A stretch of 5,063 nt of DNA from Pyrinomonadaceae bacterium (lineage in GTDB: Bacteria > Acidobacteriota > Blastocatellia > Pyrinomonadales > Pyrinomonadaceae). Positions 1-5,022 of this stretch are shown one piece after another. The stretch is taken from assembly GCA_018060305.1 (NCBI GenBank), contig JAGOWF010000216.1, positions 1 through 5,063 on the forward strand, written 5' to 3'. A program made the translations under genes and the position numbers. Each line of letters begins with the position of its first letter. The first letter of the stretch is position 1. Under the pieces are notes generated by a model. It was not told the DNA's origin. It saw only the letters and a program-made list of their open reading frames with translations, and did not search any database.

Positions 1-1
1 G

Positions 2-583
2 ATCGGCGCTCAGGACGAGATCCTTATCCGCGGCCGGAACGTGATGACCGGCTATTATCACAATCCTGACGCGACCGCGGCGGCGCTCGATGCCGACGGT
101 TATTACCACACCGGCGACGTCGGCTACGTTGACACGGACGGACATTTCTATATCACCGACCGGCTTAAGGACCTGTTCAAGTTGTCAAACGGCAAATACG
201 TCGCGCCGCAGCAGGTCGAGAGCCTGCTCAAGCAAAGCCCGCTCGTCGCACAAGCCGTCGTCGTAGGCTCCGGCCGGAAGCAGGTCGGAGCCCTGATCGT
301 CCCCGACTGGGACGCCCTCAAGGAGGAAATGAAAGCCGCCGGCCATGACACCTCACGCCCCCGCGAAGAACTCGCCCGCGATGCCGCCTACATCAAACGC
401 GTCCAGGACGACGCCATCGCCCTCACCCGCGAACTCTCAGACTACGAACGCGTCAAACGCGTCCACCTCATCCCCCGCGAATTCTCCATCGACAAAGGCG
501 AAATGACCCCAACCCTCAAAATAAAACGCTCCGTCATAGACGAAAAATACTCCGACGAGATCGACGACATCTGCGGCTCATAA
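2..583 (+). CDS. Long-chain acyl-CoA synthetase (AMP-forming), C-terminal part
   Basis: The reading frame is open from the left edge, so the N-terminus lies outside the window; about 193 residues are visible. The enzyme would activate a fatty acid with ATP to an acyl-adenylate and then transfer it to CoA, in the cytoplasm or at the membrane face. Visible family signatures are the segment ILIRGRNVMTGYY, then YYHTGDVGYVDTDG with the conserved TGD (about 110-118), then DRLKDLFKLSNGKYVAPQQVE, the hinge and C-terminal subdomain signature of the ANL superfamily. Near the end, TPTLKIKR supplies the C-terminal catalytic lysine (codon near 518-520). The LSNGKYVAPQQVE form is typical of FadD15/FAA1-type long-chain enzymes rather than acetyl-CoA synthetases. 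The last third has a helical insert (EEMKAAGHDTSRPREE) as in that group. The exact chain-length preference cannot be told. The gene ends with TAA and is followed by a terminator-like hairpin. Confidence 0.93.
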   Translation: MGAQDEILIRGRNVMTGYYHNPDATAAALDADGYYHTGDVGYVDTDGHFYITDRLKDLFKLSNGKYVAPQQVESLLKQSPLVAQAVVVGSGRKQVGALIVPDWDALKEEMKAAGHDTSRPREELARDAAYIKRVQDDAIALTRELSDYERVKRVHLIPREFSIDKGEMTPTLKIKRSVIDEKYSDEIDDICGS

Positions 584-602
584 GTCCATTCCGACGGACG
601 CC

Positions 603-640
603 AGGCGACGATGTCTTTGCATCGCCTCGCTTTTTGTTTT
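603..640 (+). terminator. Probable intrinsic terminator after the acyl-CoA synthetase gene
   Basis: AGGCGA (603-608) pairs with TCGCCT (622-627). The loop may be shortened by further TG/CA pairing if CGA is bulged. The stem is followed after CGC by TTTTTGTTTT (631-640). The position 20 nt after the stop codon and the T-rich tail fit a rho-independent terminator. The stem is only moderately strong. Confidence 0.5.
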
Positions 641-660
641 AGGCGAATCGATGCTACATT
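634..660 (+). promoter_or_regulatory. Weak candidate promoter for the methyltransferase gene
   Basis: TTGTTT (634-639) and TACATT (655-660) resemble -35 and -10 boxes with a 15-nt spacer, which is shorter than the usual 17. They lie between the terminator and the methyltransferase start, where a promoter is needed. The match is poor and the -35 overlaps the T-tract of the terminator, so this is only a candidate. Confidence 0.2.
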
Positions 661-719
661 TTCTTCGGGCTTGCGTGAACGTCTGAACCACCGGGGCGAG
701 AATGCCGTAGGTCGCAGCG

Positions 720-1895
720 ATGCCGCAGGCCCTTTCCCAAATAATGACCACAAAGTCGCAGAATCGAGATCTTAACGCCGCCAAGGCGGGCAGAAAGGAC
801 GAGTTCTACACTCAGTACATCGATATCCAGAAAGAGGTCGAGGCTTATCTTGAATTTGATCCTGATACGTTTCGCGGCAAGGTCGTTTACTGCAACTGCG
901 ACGATCCGTTTGAAAGCAATTTCTTCAAGTACTTCGCCGCAAACTTCAATAAACTCGGCCTGAAGAAGCTCATTACCGCGAGCTACGACGGCTCGCCAAT
1001 AGCAGGGCAAGGCACACTGTTCCCCGAATACAACGCGGGCAACGGCAAGCGTAAGAGGCCAAAGGCTCTCGCCTTCGAGATCGAGCAGGTTACCGACATC
1101 AACGAAGATGGTGCAGCCGACATCGAAGATGTAAAGCTTTTCTTCGAGCAAAATCCTCACAAACGCAAACCCCTCGCCCAGGGCGGCGACTTCCGCAGCG
1201 ACGAATGCATCGCTTTGCTAAAGCAAGCCGACATCGTCGTCAGCAATCCGCCATTCTCTCTTTTTCGCGAATACGTCGCGCAACTGGTGGAGCACGGCAA
1301 GAAATTCCTGATCATCGGGAACACCAATGCAATCACCTACAAGGAGATCTTCCCGCTCGTGAAAGCAGACAAACTGTGGCTCGGTTGCACGAACTTCAAT
1401 ATCGGAATGTTTTTCGAGGTGCCCGATGACTGGAAGCACTTTCATCATATTGACAAGCAGTCAGGCAGGAAGCTAGCTCGCGTGTCAACCTCGTGCTGGT
1501 ACACGAATATGGAACATGGCCGCCATCACCAGAAATTGCCGCTCATGACGATGGAGGAAAACCTGCGGTTTAGCAAACACAAGGAAATCAAGGGGAAAAT
1601 AGCTTACGAAAAGTACGAGAACTACGATGCAATCGAAGTTCCGTTCACTGATGCGATTCCGAGCGACTACGATGGCGTCATGGGCGTCCCGATCACGTTC
1701 TTGGATAAGTACAACCCTGACCAGTTTGAAATCGTTGGTGGCAGCACCGACGGATATTTGGCTGCGGCCTTGGGGGTTACGCCGCTCGGGCCTGAATATG
1801 TCGGCAACGTCGGGCGCACCAAACTCGGTCTCGCGAGCACCAAAAGAGCCGTGTACAAGCGAATTCTAATCCGTCACCGCCGAAAGGAGGCATGA
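720..1895 (+). CDS. EcoRI-family adenine-N6 DNA methyltransferase
   Basis: This 391-residue protein would transfer a methyl group from SAM to an adenine in a specific DNA sequence. Key segments are KDEFYTQ (residues 26-32), the KVVYCNCDDPFESNFFKYF block (54-72) that M.EcoRI relatives have where other enzymes carry the glycine-rich SAM motif, QADIVVSNPPFS (169-180) with the catalytic NPPF of N6-adenine methylases at 176-179, and KKFLIIGNTNAITYKEIFPL (194-213). The C-terminal MGVPITFLDKYNPDQFEIVG (321-340) and KRAVYKRILIRHR (375-387) are also characteristic. It is somewhat longer than M.EcoRI itself (about 326 residues). The start is uncertain: ATG 720 has a weak AGGT at 709-712, while ATG 744 (MTTKSQN) removes eight less conserved-looking residues and is equally plausible. 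The recognition sequence cannot be read from the protein. Codons are more AT-rich than in the flanking genes, which suggests transfer. The likely partner is the DUF262-HNH nuclease downstream. Confidence 0.93.
   Translation: MPQALSQIMTTKSQNRDLNAAKAGRKDEFYTQYIDIQKEVEAYLEFDPDTFRGKVVYCNCDDPFESNFFKYFAANFNKLGLKKLITASYDGSPIAGQGTLFPEYNAGNGKRKRPKALAFEIEQVTDINEDGAADIEDVKLFFEQNPHKRKPLAQGGDFRSDECIALLKQADIVVSNPPFSLFREYVAQLVEHGKKFLIIGNTNAITYKEIFPLVKADKLWLGCTNFNIGMFFEVPDDWKHFHHIDKQSGRKLARVSTSCWYTNMEHGRHHQKLPLMTMEENLRFSKHKEIKGKIAYEKYENYDAIEVPFTDAIPSDYDGVMGVPITFLDKYNPDQFEIVGGSTDGYLAAALGVTPLGPEYVGNVGRTKLGLASTKRAVYKRILIRHRRKEA
1883..1890 (+). promoter_or_regulatory. Strong Shine-Dalgarno at the methyltransferase 3' end
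   Basis: AAAGGAGG sits inside the last codons of the methyltransferase, six nucleotides before a TTG at 1897. It is the best ribosome-binding site in the window, yet no intact gene follows it. It marks the expected start of a gene once translationally linked to the methyltransferase, now apparently broken. Confidence 0.45.
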
Positions 1896-1896
1896 A

Positions 1897-2058
1897 TTGC
1901 CACTATTCATAAGACCTATGGAAACCAACCTGCGAACCGACATTCTGAACCATTTCGTTCGGCTTCGCTTAGCCACGCCATTTATGGCGTGGTTCGATTG
2001 GCCAAAATTGCCTAGCCCGTTCACGGGCTTTTACGAGGCGGGACGAAAACGGCATTAA
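1897..2058 (+). pseudogene. Possible 5' remnant of a nuclease-like gene running into the palindromes
   Basis: Starting at TTG 1897, six nt after AAAGGAGG, a 53-codon frame reads MPLFIRPMETNLRTDILNHF and then runs through hairpins of the mobile module to a TAA at 2056-2058. Residues METNLRTDI (1918-1944) match the start of the intact downstream nuclease, MNTTLRTEI, at six of nine positions plus one D/E exchange. Five of the codons differ synonymously (ACC/ACA twice, CTG/CTA, CGA/AGA, ATT/ATC). After that the similarity stops, shortly before the first palindrome at 1964. I infer an old gene start truncated by the insertion. Because the match is short, chance or a tiny unrelated gene remains possible. 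Confidence 0.3.
1964..2029 (-). repeat. Two-hairpin module I (inverted copy)
   Basis: Read on the minus strand: H1 is AGCCCGTGAACGGGCT (2029-2014), a perfect 6-bp stem with TGAA loop, then 21 nt, then H2 (1992-1973) with a 9-bp stem CCACGCCAT/ATGGCGTGG and the tail CTAAGCGAA. On the plus strand, hairpin 2014-2029 runs into a four-T stretch (2029-2032) and might also act as a weak terminator for the methyltransferase. Confidence 0.75.
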
Positions 2059-2115
2059 CGCCGTCGCAAACAATTGGACGAACCAACCACGCCCTAAAGG
2101 GCGTGGCTACGCTAA
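2049..2115 (+). repeat. Two-hairpin module II (direct copy upstream of the transposase)
   Basis: H1 is ACGGC/GCCGT (2049-2064) with an ATTAAC loop. After 22 nt comes H2 (2087-2106), stem CCACGCCCT/AGGGCGTGG, with the tail CTACGCTAA (2107-2115). It ends 25 nt before the transposase start, so the hairpin could reduce or time transposase translation; that role is inference. Confidence 0.75.
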
Positions 2116-2140
2116 AGGGGTAAGGCCAGGCTAGAACAAT

Positions 2141-2542
2141 ATGTCAATCAGAGTCTATTCCGAGATCAATCTGCATCTTACGTGGCATACCAAGGATAAT
2201 CTGCCATTGATCAACGCTGAGATGCGTCCGAATCTTTACGCCTATTTGAAAAACAAGATCATTGAAACCACGGGAGCATATTTTCACGGCATCGGCGGGA
2301 TCGAAACCCACATTCATATAGGGGTGTCGATAAAACCATCGTTACATCTCGACGAATGGATAGGACAGCTAAAGGGCGGAAGCTCGCATGCGATGGGTAG
2401 AGGCCTGCAATGGCAGCACGGATACGGCGTTGTTTCATTTGGTACCAAGGATCTGCCGTGCATCTTGAACTATATCAATAATCAAGAACAGCATCACAAA
2501 GGCGGAACCATCTATGACCGATTAGAACGGGTCGAGGAATAA
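2141..2542 (+). CDS. HUH/Y1 transposase, IS200/RAYT type
   Basis: This 133-residue protein belongs to the Y1_Tnp (IS200-like) group, which cuts and joins single-stranded DNA at hairpin ends through a 5'-phosphotyrosine link. Visible are the N-terminal strand YSEINLHLTWHTKDNLPLI (6-24), the metal-binding HUH motif H57-I58-H59 within IETHIHIGVSI, the LDEWIGQLKGGSSHAMGR helix (70-87), and the catalytic tyrosine Y111 in YINNQEQHH with Q115 and the usual trailing histidines. The length is normal for IS200 TnpA, and all key residues are present, so the enzyme looks intact. No TnpB/IscB partner is present. The palindromic modules on both sides suggest a REP-associated transposase acting on those hairpins. 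The start ATG has only a weak CAGG (2127-2130) ahead of it, consistent with low expression. It lies between two genes that probably form one restriction system. Confidence 0.92.
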   Translation: MSIRVYSEINLHLTWHTKDNLPLINAEMRPNLYAYLKNKIIETTGAYFHGIGGIETHIHIGVSIKPSLHLDEWIGQLKGGSSHAMGRGLQWQHGYGVVSFGTKDLPCILNYINNQEQHHKGGTIYDRLERVEE

Positions 2543-2543
2543 A

Positions 2544-2610
2544 AGGGCGTGAACGCCCTCGCTCTTCCTTTTCCGATCCGACCACGCCGTAAACGACGTG
2601 GCTAAGCTAA
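2544..2610 (+). repeat. Two-hairpin module III (direct copy downstream of the transposase)
   Basis: H1 is AGGGCGTGAACGCCCT (2544-2559), starting just after the transposase stop, with the TGAA loop. After 22 nt comes H2 (2582-2601), CCACGCCGT/ACGACGTGG with one C-A mismatch, then the tail CTAAGCTAA. The spacing equals that of module II. It ends 16 nt before the nuclease start and thus forms most of that gene's leader. Confidence 0.75.
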
Positions 2611-2615
2611 AACAA

Positions 2616-2619
2616 GGGA
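2616..2619 (+). promoter_or_regulatory. Shine-Dalgarno for the DUF262-HNH gene
   Basis: GGGA in the context ACAAGGGAAAACGAA lies seven nt before ATG 2627 and supports this start. It sits directly after the last palindrome of the mobile element. Confidence 0.5.
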
Positions 2620-2626
2620 AAACGAA

Positions 2627-3793
2627 ATGAATACAACGCTAAGAACAGAGATCACCGTCGCCGATATTTGCGAAGGGTTTGTGTACAACCAGTTGGAGGG
2701 CAAGGGGTTGTTCGGCCTTGGCGGAAAGCTCACCATTCAGCCTGAGTACCAACGCAACTTCATCTATGCCGACGGCGGAGGAAAGAAAGAGCAAGCCGTC
2801 ATCGAATCTCTGCTCAAGGGATATCCGCTCGGCCTCATCTACTTCAACAAGGTCGGCGAGGACAAATTCGAAGTGTTGGACGGCCAACAGCGAATTACGA
2901 GTATCGGACGTTTCGTCACGAACAAGTTTGCGATCATGGACGGCGGCAATCCAAAAAACTTCGACAGCCTGCCCGCTGACCAGCGAGCAAAGATCACAGG
3001 ATCGAAACTTCTCATATACGAATGCGAGGGAACCGAAACCGAGATCAAGCAATGGTTTGAAACGATCAATATCGCGGGTGTGCCGCTCAACAGTCAGGAG
3101 CTATTGAACGCCATTTACTCGGGGCCGTTCGTCACGCTTGCGAAGGCCGAGTTCAGCAACAGCCAAAACGCGAACATCCAGAAATGGAGTGCATACGTCA
3201 GAGGCAGTGCTAATCGACAGGAGTTCCTAGAGCGAGCATTGGATTGGGTGAGCAAAGGCGATATCGGCGGCTACATGAGCGCTCATCGCAACGACACGAG
3301 CATCAACGAGTTGAAGAATTATTTCAATACGGTGATCGATTGGGTGTCGGGCGTCTTTTTGGATGTCGAGAAAGAAATGCGCGGCCTCGAATGGGGAGCG
3401 TGGTATGAGAAACACCACAAGAGGTCCTATGACCCGAAAGCAGTTTCGGCACAGGTCAAGAAGCTTTACGCCGATCCGTATGTGGTTAATAAGAAAGGCA
3501 TCTTCGAGTACCTCCTCGACGGCTCGACGAAGACGCAGTCGCTCGATATTCGGTTGTTTGATGTAGCGACCAAATCCACGGCCTACGCGCGGCAGACGCA
3601 GGCTGCGGAGGCGGAGGGCAAATCTAATTGTTCATTCTGCGCCATCGGCCACGACTCCAACAAAACCAGAATCTACAAGCAAACCGACATGGAAGCCGAC
3701 CACGTTACGGCATGGAGCAAAGGCGGCACATCGACGCTCGAAAACTGCGAGCTGCTTTGTAAGACTCACAATCAGGCGAAAGGGAATCGGTAG
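2627..3793 (+). CDS. DUF262 (GmrSD-type N-terminal) protein with C-terminal HNH nuclease
   Basis: This 388-residue protein is a probable DNA endonuclease. The N-terminal DUF262 domain shows IQPEYQRNFIY (37-47) and VLDGQQRITSI (83-93), the paired motifs of this ParB/Srx-like fold, which in GmrSD and SspE is linked to nucleotide hydrolysis and control of the nuclease. A mostly helical middle follows (about 130-320). The C-terminal HNH domain has C335-x2-C338, then EADH (D358, H359), N373, C378-x2-H381 and N382-QAKGN, so three cysteines and a histidine can bind the structural zinc, and the His/Asn catalytic set is present. The protein ends right after the HNH motif, as expected for a complete gene. 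Pairing with an EcoRI-family methyltransferase upstream suggests it is the restriction half of the system. Whether methylation blocks or triggers cleavage cannot be told. No promoter is evident; it may be read from upstream through the mobile element. Confidence 0.9.
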   Translation: MNTTLRTEITVADICEGFVYNQLEGKGLFGLGGKLTIQPEYQRNFIYADGGGKKEQAVIESLLKGYPLGLIYFNKVGEDKFEVLDGQQRITSIGRFVTNKFAIMDGGNPKNFDSLPADQRAKITGSKLLIYECEGTETEIKQWFETINIAGVPLNSQELLNAIYSGPFVTLAKAEFSNSQNANIQKWSAYVRGSANRQEFLERALDWVSKGDIGGYMSAHRNDTSINELKNYFNTVIDWVSGVFLDVEKEMRGLEWGAWYEKHHKRSYDPKAVSAQVKKLYADPYVVNKKGIFEYLLDGSTKTQSLDIRLFDVATKSTAYARQTQAAEAEGKSNCSFCAIGHDSNKTRIYKQTDMEADHVTAWSKGGTSTLENCELLCKTHNQAKGNR

Positions 3794-3836
3794 GTTCTGA
3801 TTTGAGTGGGGACACAAAAAAGGCAACTCACAATTG

Positions 3837-3856
3837 CCGTTGGGTTTAGCCAACGG
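3837..3856. repeat. REP-like hairpin with GTTTAG loop
   Basis: CCGTTGG (3837-3843) and CCAACGG (3850-3856) form a perfect 7-bp stem around GTTTAG. A competing shorter stem, GGCAA/TTGCC (3822-3826 with 3834-3838), overlaps its left arm. The direct repeat AACGGTT AACGGTT (3852-3865) follows. Confidence 0.65.
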
Positions 3857-3874
3857 TTAACGGTTCAACAACTG

Positions 3875-3914
3875 TCGGGCTTTAGCCCAACCGACGGGTT
3901 GGGCTAAAGCCCGA
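3875..3914. repeat. Perfect inverted repeat, 18-bp arms, 4-nt loop
   Basis: TCGGGCTTTAGCCCAACC (3875-3892) is the exact reverse complement of 3897-3914, separated by GACG. Each arm contains its own small palindrome (GGGC-TTTA-GCCC and GGGC-TAAA-GCCC), so the DNA or RNA can form either one long hairpin or two small ones. No T-run follows. Confidence 0.85.
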
Positions 3915-3932
3915 TCCCACTGTCCCGGCCAA

Positions 3933-3952
3933 CCGTTGCCTGAAGGCAACGG
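3933..3952. repeat. Hairpin with TGAA loop
   Basis: CCGTTGCC (3933-3940) pairs perfectly with GGCAACGG (3945-3952) around TGAA, the same loop as H1 of the transposase modules. Its right arm is also the first unit of the following tandem repeat. Confidence 0.75.
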
Positions 3953-4000
3953 CAATAAGGCAACGGCAATAAGGCAGCGGCAATAAAGCAACGGCGATCG
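3945..4000. repeat. 14-bp tandem repeat, four units
   Basis: Two perfect units of GGCAACGGCAATAA (3945-3958, 3959-3972) are followed by a third with one change (3973-3986) and a degenerate fourth (3987-4000). The period is not a multiple of three, in keeping with non-coding sequence, and such a tract may vary in copy number between strains. Confidence 0.85.
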
Positions 4001-4009
4001 AACTGAAGG

Positions 4010-4048
4010 CTGTCAGGTGACACACGCGAGGTGCCCGCGTTCCGACAG
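4010..4048. repeat. Composite nested hairpin
   Basis: An outer stem CTGTC/GACAG (4010-4014 with 4044-4048) encloses an inner stem ACGCG/CGCGT (4024-4028 with 4036-4040) around AGGTGCC. The unpaired parts are sizeable, so this may be a decayed dispersed repeat rather than a functional RNA. Confidence 0.4.
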
Positions 4049-4137
4049 TCGTAAATAAATGAAATTTGGGCTCGATTGCGCCTATTCTTTGTGTGGAAAT
4101 CCGTCGATCCGCCCCGGTCGGCGTTTGGCGGAGCCAC

Positions 4138-4143
4138 AGGTGA
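4138..4143 (+). promoter_or_regulatory. Shine-Dalgarno for the FkbM-type gene
   Basis: AGGTGA lies six nt before ATG 4150 and supports that start over internal alternatives. Confidence 0.6.
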
Positions 4144-4149
4144 CTCTGC

Positions 4150-5022
4150 ATGCCGGAAGTGCTAAAAACCGCAAAAGACCCCACGCTGATCTTTGATGTA
4201 GGATTGCATCACGGACAGGACACCGATTTTTATCTAAAGAAAGGTTATCGCGTCGTTGCGTTTGAGGCCGATCCCGGCAACGCGGCGTTTTGCCGTCAGC
4301 GGTTTGCTGAGGCCATCGCGGACGGACGCTTGACGATCGTCGAGGGTGCGATCAGCGAAGATCTGCCGACAAACGGCCATCGCGGCGAGGTAAAATTCTA
4401 CCGTAACGCCGATCATTCGCTGTGGGGCAGCACTTGTGAGGACTGGGCGTCGCGTAACGAGGTGCTCGGCACGCGAAACGAGGTCATCCGCCTGCCCGCG
4501 ATCGACTTTGGCAAATGCATCGAGAAATACGGCGTTCCGCACTATCTAAAAGCCGATATCGTCGGCTCTGAGACGATCTGCCTGCGGGCGATGCTCAGGT
4601 TTGAGAACAAGCCCGATCACCTCTCGATGCGTTCCGAAAAGCTCGTCTTTCGCAAGCTCGAATACGAATTCGACCTGCTCGAACAGCTCGGCTACAATCG
4701 TTTTAAGGCCGTAAAACAGGACTTTGAGGGCATCCGTGCCGAGCTGCCGTCAACCAACGGCCGGCTGCTGCATGAATTTGAAGAAGGCGCGTCAGGGCCG
4801 TTAGCCAACGAAGCGCCCGGAGCGTGGAAGACGCGCAATGCCGCATTGAGCGACTATCGGCGGGTTTTCATAAAGTATTGGCTGTTTGGCGATTACTCAT
4901 ATTTGATCCAAACCGCAGCCGGACGTCGGTTCATCGGCAAAATGGAAAACGTTCTCGGCCGCTCGGTCCCGGGCTGGTATGACACGCATGCGCGGCATTC
5001 ATCTGTTGGCGATACACAATGA
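4150..5022 (+). CDS. FkbM-family SAM-dependent methyltransferase
   Basis: This 290-residue protein has a Rossmann-type SAM-binding start, LIFDVGLHHGQDTDFYLKKGYRVVAFEADP (13-42), with DVG.H.G.DT as motif I and the acidic E39/D41 at the end of the second strand, as in FkbM enzymes. These usually O-methylate sugars or other small substrates; the family does not reveal the substrate. ADHSLWGST (87-95) and the PAIDFGKCIEKYGVPHYLKADIVGSE segment (116-141) are further family blocks. In relatives the latter usually reads LKIDIEG; here it is LKADIVG (133-139), so the acidic residue is replaced by valine. No signal peptide or membrane segment is seen, so it should be cytoplasmic. The tail from about residue 200 is longer than the minimal FkbM domain. 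Its stop overlaps a possible ATG of the next gene, which suggests a polysaccharide or cell-surface operon continuing to the right. Confidence 0.85.
   Translation: MPEVLKTAKDPTLIFDVGLHHGQDTDFYLKKGYRVVAFEADPGNAAFCRQRFAEAIADGRLTIVEGAISEDLPTNGHRGEVKFYRNADHSLWGSTCEDWASRNEVLGTRNEVIRLPAIDFGKCIEKYGVPHYLKADIVGSETICLRAMLRFENKPDHLSMRSEKLVFRKLEYEFDLLEQLGYNRFKAVKQDFEGIRAELPSTNGRLLHEFEEGASGPLANEAPGAWKTRNAALSDYRRVFIKYWLFGDYSYLIQTAAGRRFIGKMENVLGRSVPGWYDTHARHSSVGDTQ

Larger units (their letters stand above)
1964..2611 (+). mobile_element. REP/RAYT-type (IS200-like) element with three two-hairpin modules
   Basis: The stretch holds one HUH transposase gene and three copies of a 66-67 nt module. Each module has two hairpins (H1 with TGAA or TTAA loop, H2 with the form CCACGCC-N-TAAA-N'-GGCGTGG) separated by 21-22 nt and followed by CTA(A/C)GC(T/G)AA. 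Module I is inverted; modules II and III are direct and bracket the gene. This organisation fits a REP-associated tyrosine transposase with its palindromes better than a classic IS200. The boundaries given are simply the outer limits of modules I and III; true ends cannot be fixed from one copy, and no target duplication is expected for this class. Confidence 0.55.
3794..4149. other. Gene-free, palindrome-rich spacer of 356 bp
   Basis: I see no convincing gene here. The minus-strand open frames come from repetitive sequence (leucine/proline/cysteine runs produced by the 14-bp repeats). The spacer holds at least five hairpins, a tandem repeat and, at its right end, the ribosome-binding site of the next gene. 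No classic T-tailed terminator for the nuclease gene was found; the hairpins may stop transcription in another way. No convincing promoter for the FkbM gene was found either, although 4051-4067 is AT-rich. Confidence 0.6.

Noticed and set aside
479..484. GAATTC sites (479, 1861, 4666) as possible self targets of the methylase
   Set aside because: Three sites in 5 kb is close to chance, and the target of this EcoRI-family enzyme is unknown; nothing can be concluded.
654..1160. 168-residue minus-strand open frame opposite the methyltransferase
   Set aside because: It is antisense to clearly conserved methyltransferase motifs and has no recognisable domain; a shadow frame.
2141..2542. Classic IS200/IS605 with TnpB and guide RNA
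   Set aside because: No tnpB or iscB frame is found in the window; only the Y1 transposase is present, and the direct-plus-inverted hairpin modules fit a RAYT/REP arrangement better.
3945..4000. CRISPR array
   Set aside because: The units are 14 bp and directly adjacent, without unique spacers, and no cas gene is present.
4066..4088. Promoter for the FkbM gene (TTGGGC and TATTCT)
   Set aside because: The gap between the two boxes is only 11 nt, too short for a sigma-70 type promoter.
3882..4184. Minus-strand frames of 100 and 77 residues in the spacer
   Set aside because: Their C-terminal parts are translations of the 14-bp tandem repeat and hairpins, and one overlaps the start of the FkbM gene; composition is repeat-driven.
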